A stretch of 64,000 nt of DNA, taken from contig CAYFGQ010000004.1 of the NCBI GenBank assembly GCA_964342525.1, positions 1 to 64,000 on the forward strand, read 5' to 3'. Position numbers and translations under genes: made by a program. The DNA is from G963676205 sp964342525 (GTDB lineage Bacteria; Campylobacterota; Campylobacteria; Campylobacterales; Arcobacteraceae). Below, in pieces: positions 61,982 to 64,000 of the stretch. The notes beneath the pieces are model-generated. The model did not search any database. It was not told the DNA's origin and saw only the letters and a program-made list of their open reading frames with translations. How positions within the stretch are numbered: the stretch's first letter is position 1; each line of letters starts with the position of its first letter.

Positions 61982-63400
61982 TTACTCTTTTGCTTTTTCT
62001 ACTATACTTTTTATCATATTATTAAATACAAAATAGTGTAAGGGAATTAAACTATACCAATATATTCTACCCCATAAACCTTTTGGATAAAAGTATGCGG
62101 ATTGGATAAGTTTGTTATCTTTTATCTTAAATTCTAGCCAAGCATTGCCCGGTAGTTTCATTTGTGCAAAAAGTAAAAGTCTTTCATCTTTTTTTAGATC
62201 AACAACTTTCCAAAAATCTAAACAATCTCCTGTACGAAGATCACATTCACTTCTTCTACCACGTTTAAGTCCTACACCTCCTATCATCTTATCAATAATA
62301 CCTCGTATCTCCCAAAGAAAATCAAAATCAAACCAACCATTTTTACCACCTAAAGAGGTAAAGGCTTCATATATTTTGTGTTTATCAAGGTTTTGTATAT
62401 CTTGTACTTTTCTATCCACAAAGATAGCATCACTAAACTCTTTATGGTGTACTTCATCCCATACTTTTCCACCATTGTCATTCCATCTACTTACCACTTG
62501 GTTTTCTTTTATTTCTGTTTCTGCTTTTTTTACCGCATCTATAAATGGTATAGGTGTGATTTGGGGAAAGTATTTTTTTGCATGGTCATTTTGTATAATC
62601 ACTTCAGAGTTTAATCCTTCTATTAAAGCTTTTGCCACATTGTATTGTACGGGTGTAAAAAGATTTAGCCAGTAAGAGGATAGGTTTATACTCATAAAAG
62701 GTACAGGGATTAGAGTTCTTTTTAGACCTAGTCCACGGGCACACTCTATCATCATATTTTTATAGCTTAATTGTTCGGCTCCTATATCTACTATTAGATT
62801 TTTATTCTCTTTTATATATAAAGATTCATAAAGATATCTTAGTACATCATCTACACATATTGGTTGAGCCATGGTTGATACCCATTTTGGTGTGGTCATT
62901 ACTGGAAGTTTTTCTACTAAATTTCTTATAATCTCAAAGCTGGCACTTCCACTTCCTATAATCACTCCAGCTCTTACCCAGATAGTTTGTACATTTTTAT
63001 TTGAACTTAGTACTTCACCCGTTTCAAGACGACTTAGTAGGTGTTTACTTGTGTTTTCATTTTTAACCCCAAGTCCACCAAGATAAATAACTCTTTGTAC
63101 TCCACACTGCTCAGCTATATCTATAAAGTTTTGTGCTGATATTCGATCAAGATTTTTATAGTCATCTTTATTTAGTGAGTGGATTAGATAATAAGCAGTA
63201 TCTACATCTTTTAGTGCTTCTTTTAAAGCCTCTTTATTAAAAGTATCACCTTCAATCACTTCTGCTTTTTTTTGAGCTTCAGGTGATAAGGAGTTTTTAT
63301 TTCTAACTAATAGTTTTAAATCAATATTTTCATCATTTAGTAGTTTTTGTTTTAATCTTCTTCCTATATATCCTGTTGATCCTGTAAGTAGTACTTTCAT
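61982..63400 (-). CDS. NAD(P)-binding SDR protein with C-terminal DUF2867 domain
   Basis: 472 residues. VLLTGSTGYIGRRLKQKLL is the dinucleotide site of an atypical SDR (about 1-290), and the C-terminal part (FSDAIFVDRKVQDIQNLD ... FDFLWEIRGIIDKMIGG ... RGRRSECDLRTGDCLDFWKV) is DUF2867. The combination is common and of unknown function. Divergent from cbiB with a 27-bp spacer. Confidence 0.85.
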   Translation of the reverse strand: MKVLLTGSTGYIGRRLKQKLLNDENIDLKLLVRNKNSLSPEAQKKAEVIEGDTFNKEALKEALKDVDTAYYLIHSLNKDDYKNLDRISAQNFIDIAEQCGVQRVIYLGGLGVKNENTSKHLLSRLETGEVLSSNKNVQTIWVRAGVIIGSGSASFEIIRNLVEKLPVMTTPKWVSTMAQPICVDDVLRYLYESLYIKENKNLIVDIGAEQLSYKNMMIECARGLGLKRTLIPVPFMSINLSSYWLNLFTPVQYNVAKALIEGLNSEVIIQNDHAKKYFPQITPIPFIDAVKKAETEIKENQVVSRWNDNGGKVWDEVHHKEFSDAIFVDRKVQDIQNLDKHKIYEAFTSLGGKNGWFDFDFLWEIRGIIDKMIGGVGLKRGRRSECDLRTGDCLDFWKVVDLKKDERLLLFAQMKLPGNAWLEFKIKDNKLIQSAYFYPKGLWGRIYWYSLIPLHYFVFNNMIKSIVEKAKE

Positions 63401-63427
63401 AATATACCCTTTTCATTTGGCATTCTT

Positions 63428-64000
63428 ATGTTATTATTCCATATGTTTTTTGATATAACCTTAATTGCATACCTTATTGATAGAGTTTTTGGAGAGTTTG
63501 ATTTTATAAAATCTTATCGTCATCCTGTGATATTTATGGGTGATTTTATAAAGGCTTTTGAGAAGAGGTATTATAAAGATTCTATAATAAGAGGGGCTTT
63601 TTTAACTCTATCCTTATTGGCTCTTATTTTTGTAATAGTATTTCTAATAGATAGTTTGATAGATAATATTTTTATATTAGGATTGATAGCTTCAACTGGT
63701 ATCGCTTCAAAGATGCTTTACTCTAGTGTGGCTGATATTATAGTAAATCCACAAAATATAAAATATTTAGTAAGTCGTGATACAAAAGATCTTAGTGAAT
63801 CAGATATAAATAAAGCTACTATAGAAACTTATGCTGAAAATCTTAGTGATGGGGTGATATCTCCTCTTTTTTATCTTTGTACTTTTGGGCTTTATGGCTT
63901 ATTTATCTATAAGGGGATAAATACTTTAGATTCTATGGTTGGATATAGAAATAGTAGATATGAAAAATTTGGTAAGTTCTCAGCAAGACTTGATGATGTG
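63428..64000 (+). CDS. cbiB: adenosylcobinamide-phosphate synthase, 3' end outside the window
   Basis: 191 codons visible, frame open at the window end. DRVFGEFDFIKSYRHPVIFMG at the start, ASTGIASKMLYSSVADII, ETYAENLSDGVISPLFY and NTLDSMVGYRNSRYEKFG, SARLDDV are the CbiB/CobD membrane-protein motifs. It attaches aminopropanol phosphate (made by CobD) to adenosylcobyric acid. Full length is usually 300-320 residues, so about 120 are missing. Confidence 0.92.
   Translation, partial: MLLFHMFFDITLIAYLIDRVFGEFDFIKSYRHPVIFMGDFIKAFEKRYYKDSIIRGAFLTLSLLALIFVIVFLIDSLIDNIFILGLIASTGIASKMLYSSVADIIVNPQNIKYLVSRDTKDLSESDINKATIETYAENLSDGVISPLFYLCTFGLYGLFIYKGINTLDSMVGYRNSRYEKFGKFSARLDDV

Noticed and set aside
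62112..62675. 187-codon plus-strand open frame opposite the SDR gene
   Set aside because: Antisense to a well-supported NAD(P)-binding protein; no ribosome site and no recognisable domain.

Overview
The window comes from an AT-rich Gram-negative genome that looks like a Campylobacterota (epsilonproteobacterial) member of the Arcobacter group. This is inference from low GC, frequent TTG starts, the order ferredoxin-ppx-waaC-lpxL-dgkA-msbA, heptose-based LPS core genes, CXXCH cytochromes and PAS/heme sensor kinases; no rRNA or tRNA is present to confirm it. About 90 features are supported. One 100-N scaffold gap lies at 1534-1633.

Region 1 (1-10.1 kb) is accessory. A secreted SpvB/VCBS/YD-RHS polymorphic toxin (306-6798) appears broken only because of the N gap inside a 315-bp tandem repeat. 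It ends in a glycine-zipper tip followed by a 58-residue two-helix candidate immunity protein. Downstream lie an orphan RHS C-terminal cassette with its own candidate immunity gene, a set of short REP-like repeats, and a REP-associated HUH transposase bracketed by inverted REP copies. A MazF-type toxin-antitoxin pair with a consensus promoter closes the region.

Region 2 (10.1-35.3 kb) is envelope biology: a heme-c sensor kinase, ferredoxin and ppx, then lipid A and core assembly (waaC, lpxL, dgkA, msbA), an LtaS-like sulfatase-fold transferase with a tyrosine phosphatase, and a long LPS core/O-antigen cluster (O-antigen ligase, many glycosyltransferases, a sugar kinase, hldD, hldE, waaF). gmhA and gmhB are not here.

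Region 3 (35.4-64 kb) is dominated by cobalt-early cobalamin synthesis. The minus-strand operon is cbiA-cbiC-[2Fe-2S protein]-cobA-cbiD-cbiET-cbiF-cbiG-cbiH. The plus-strand operon is cbiK-NikK/DUF4198-cbiM-nikL-cbiQ-cbiO-cbiL-bluB-APH-fold kinase-cobD. cobQ and a partial cbiB follow. The kinase is placed to make L-threonine phosphate for CobD. cbiJ was not found. Interspersed are a two-component system with a DUF5666 target, a b561/diheme cytochrome cluster, dtd, and an RHH/RelE module just upstream of cobQ.

The most striking hidden element is at 36188-36416, between cbiG and cbiH on the opposite strand. It has a consensus promoter, a roughly 66-nt terminator-ended RNA with two segments complementary to the ribosome-binding region of a 19-residue hydrophobic peptide gene, and an anti-Shine-Dalgarno tract after that gene. 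This is the layout of a type I toxin-antitoxin system.
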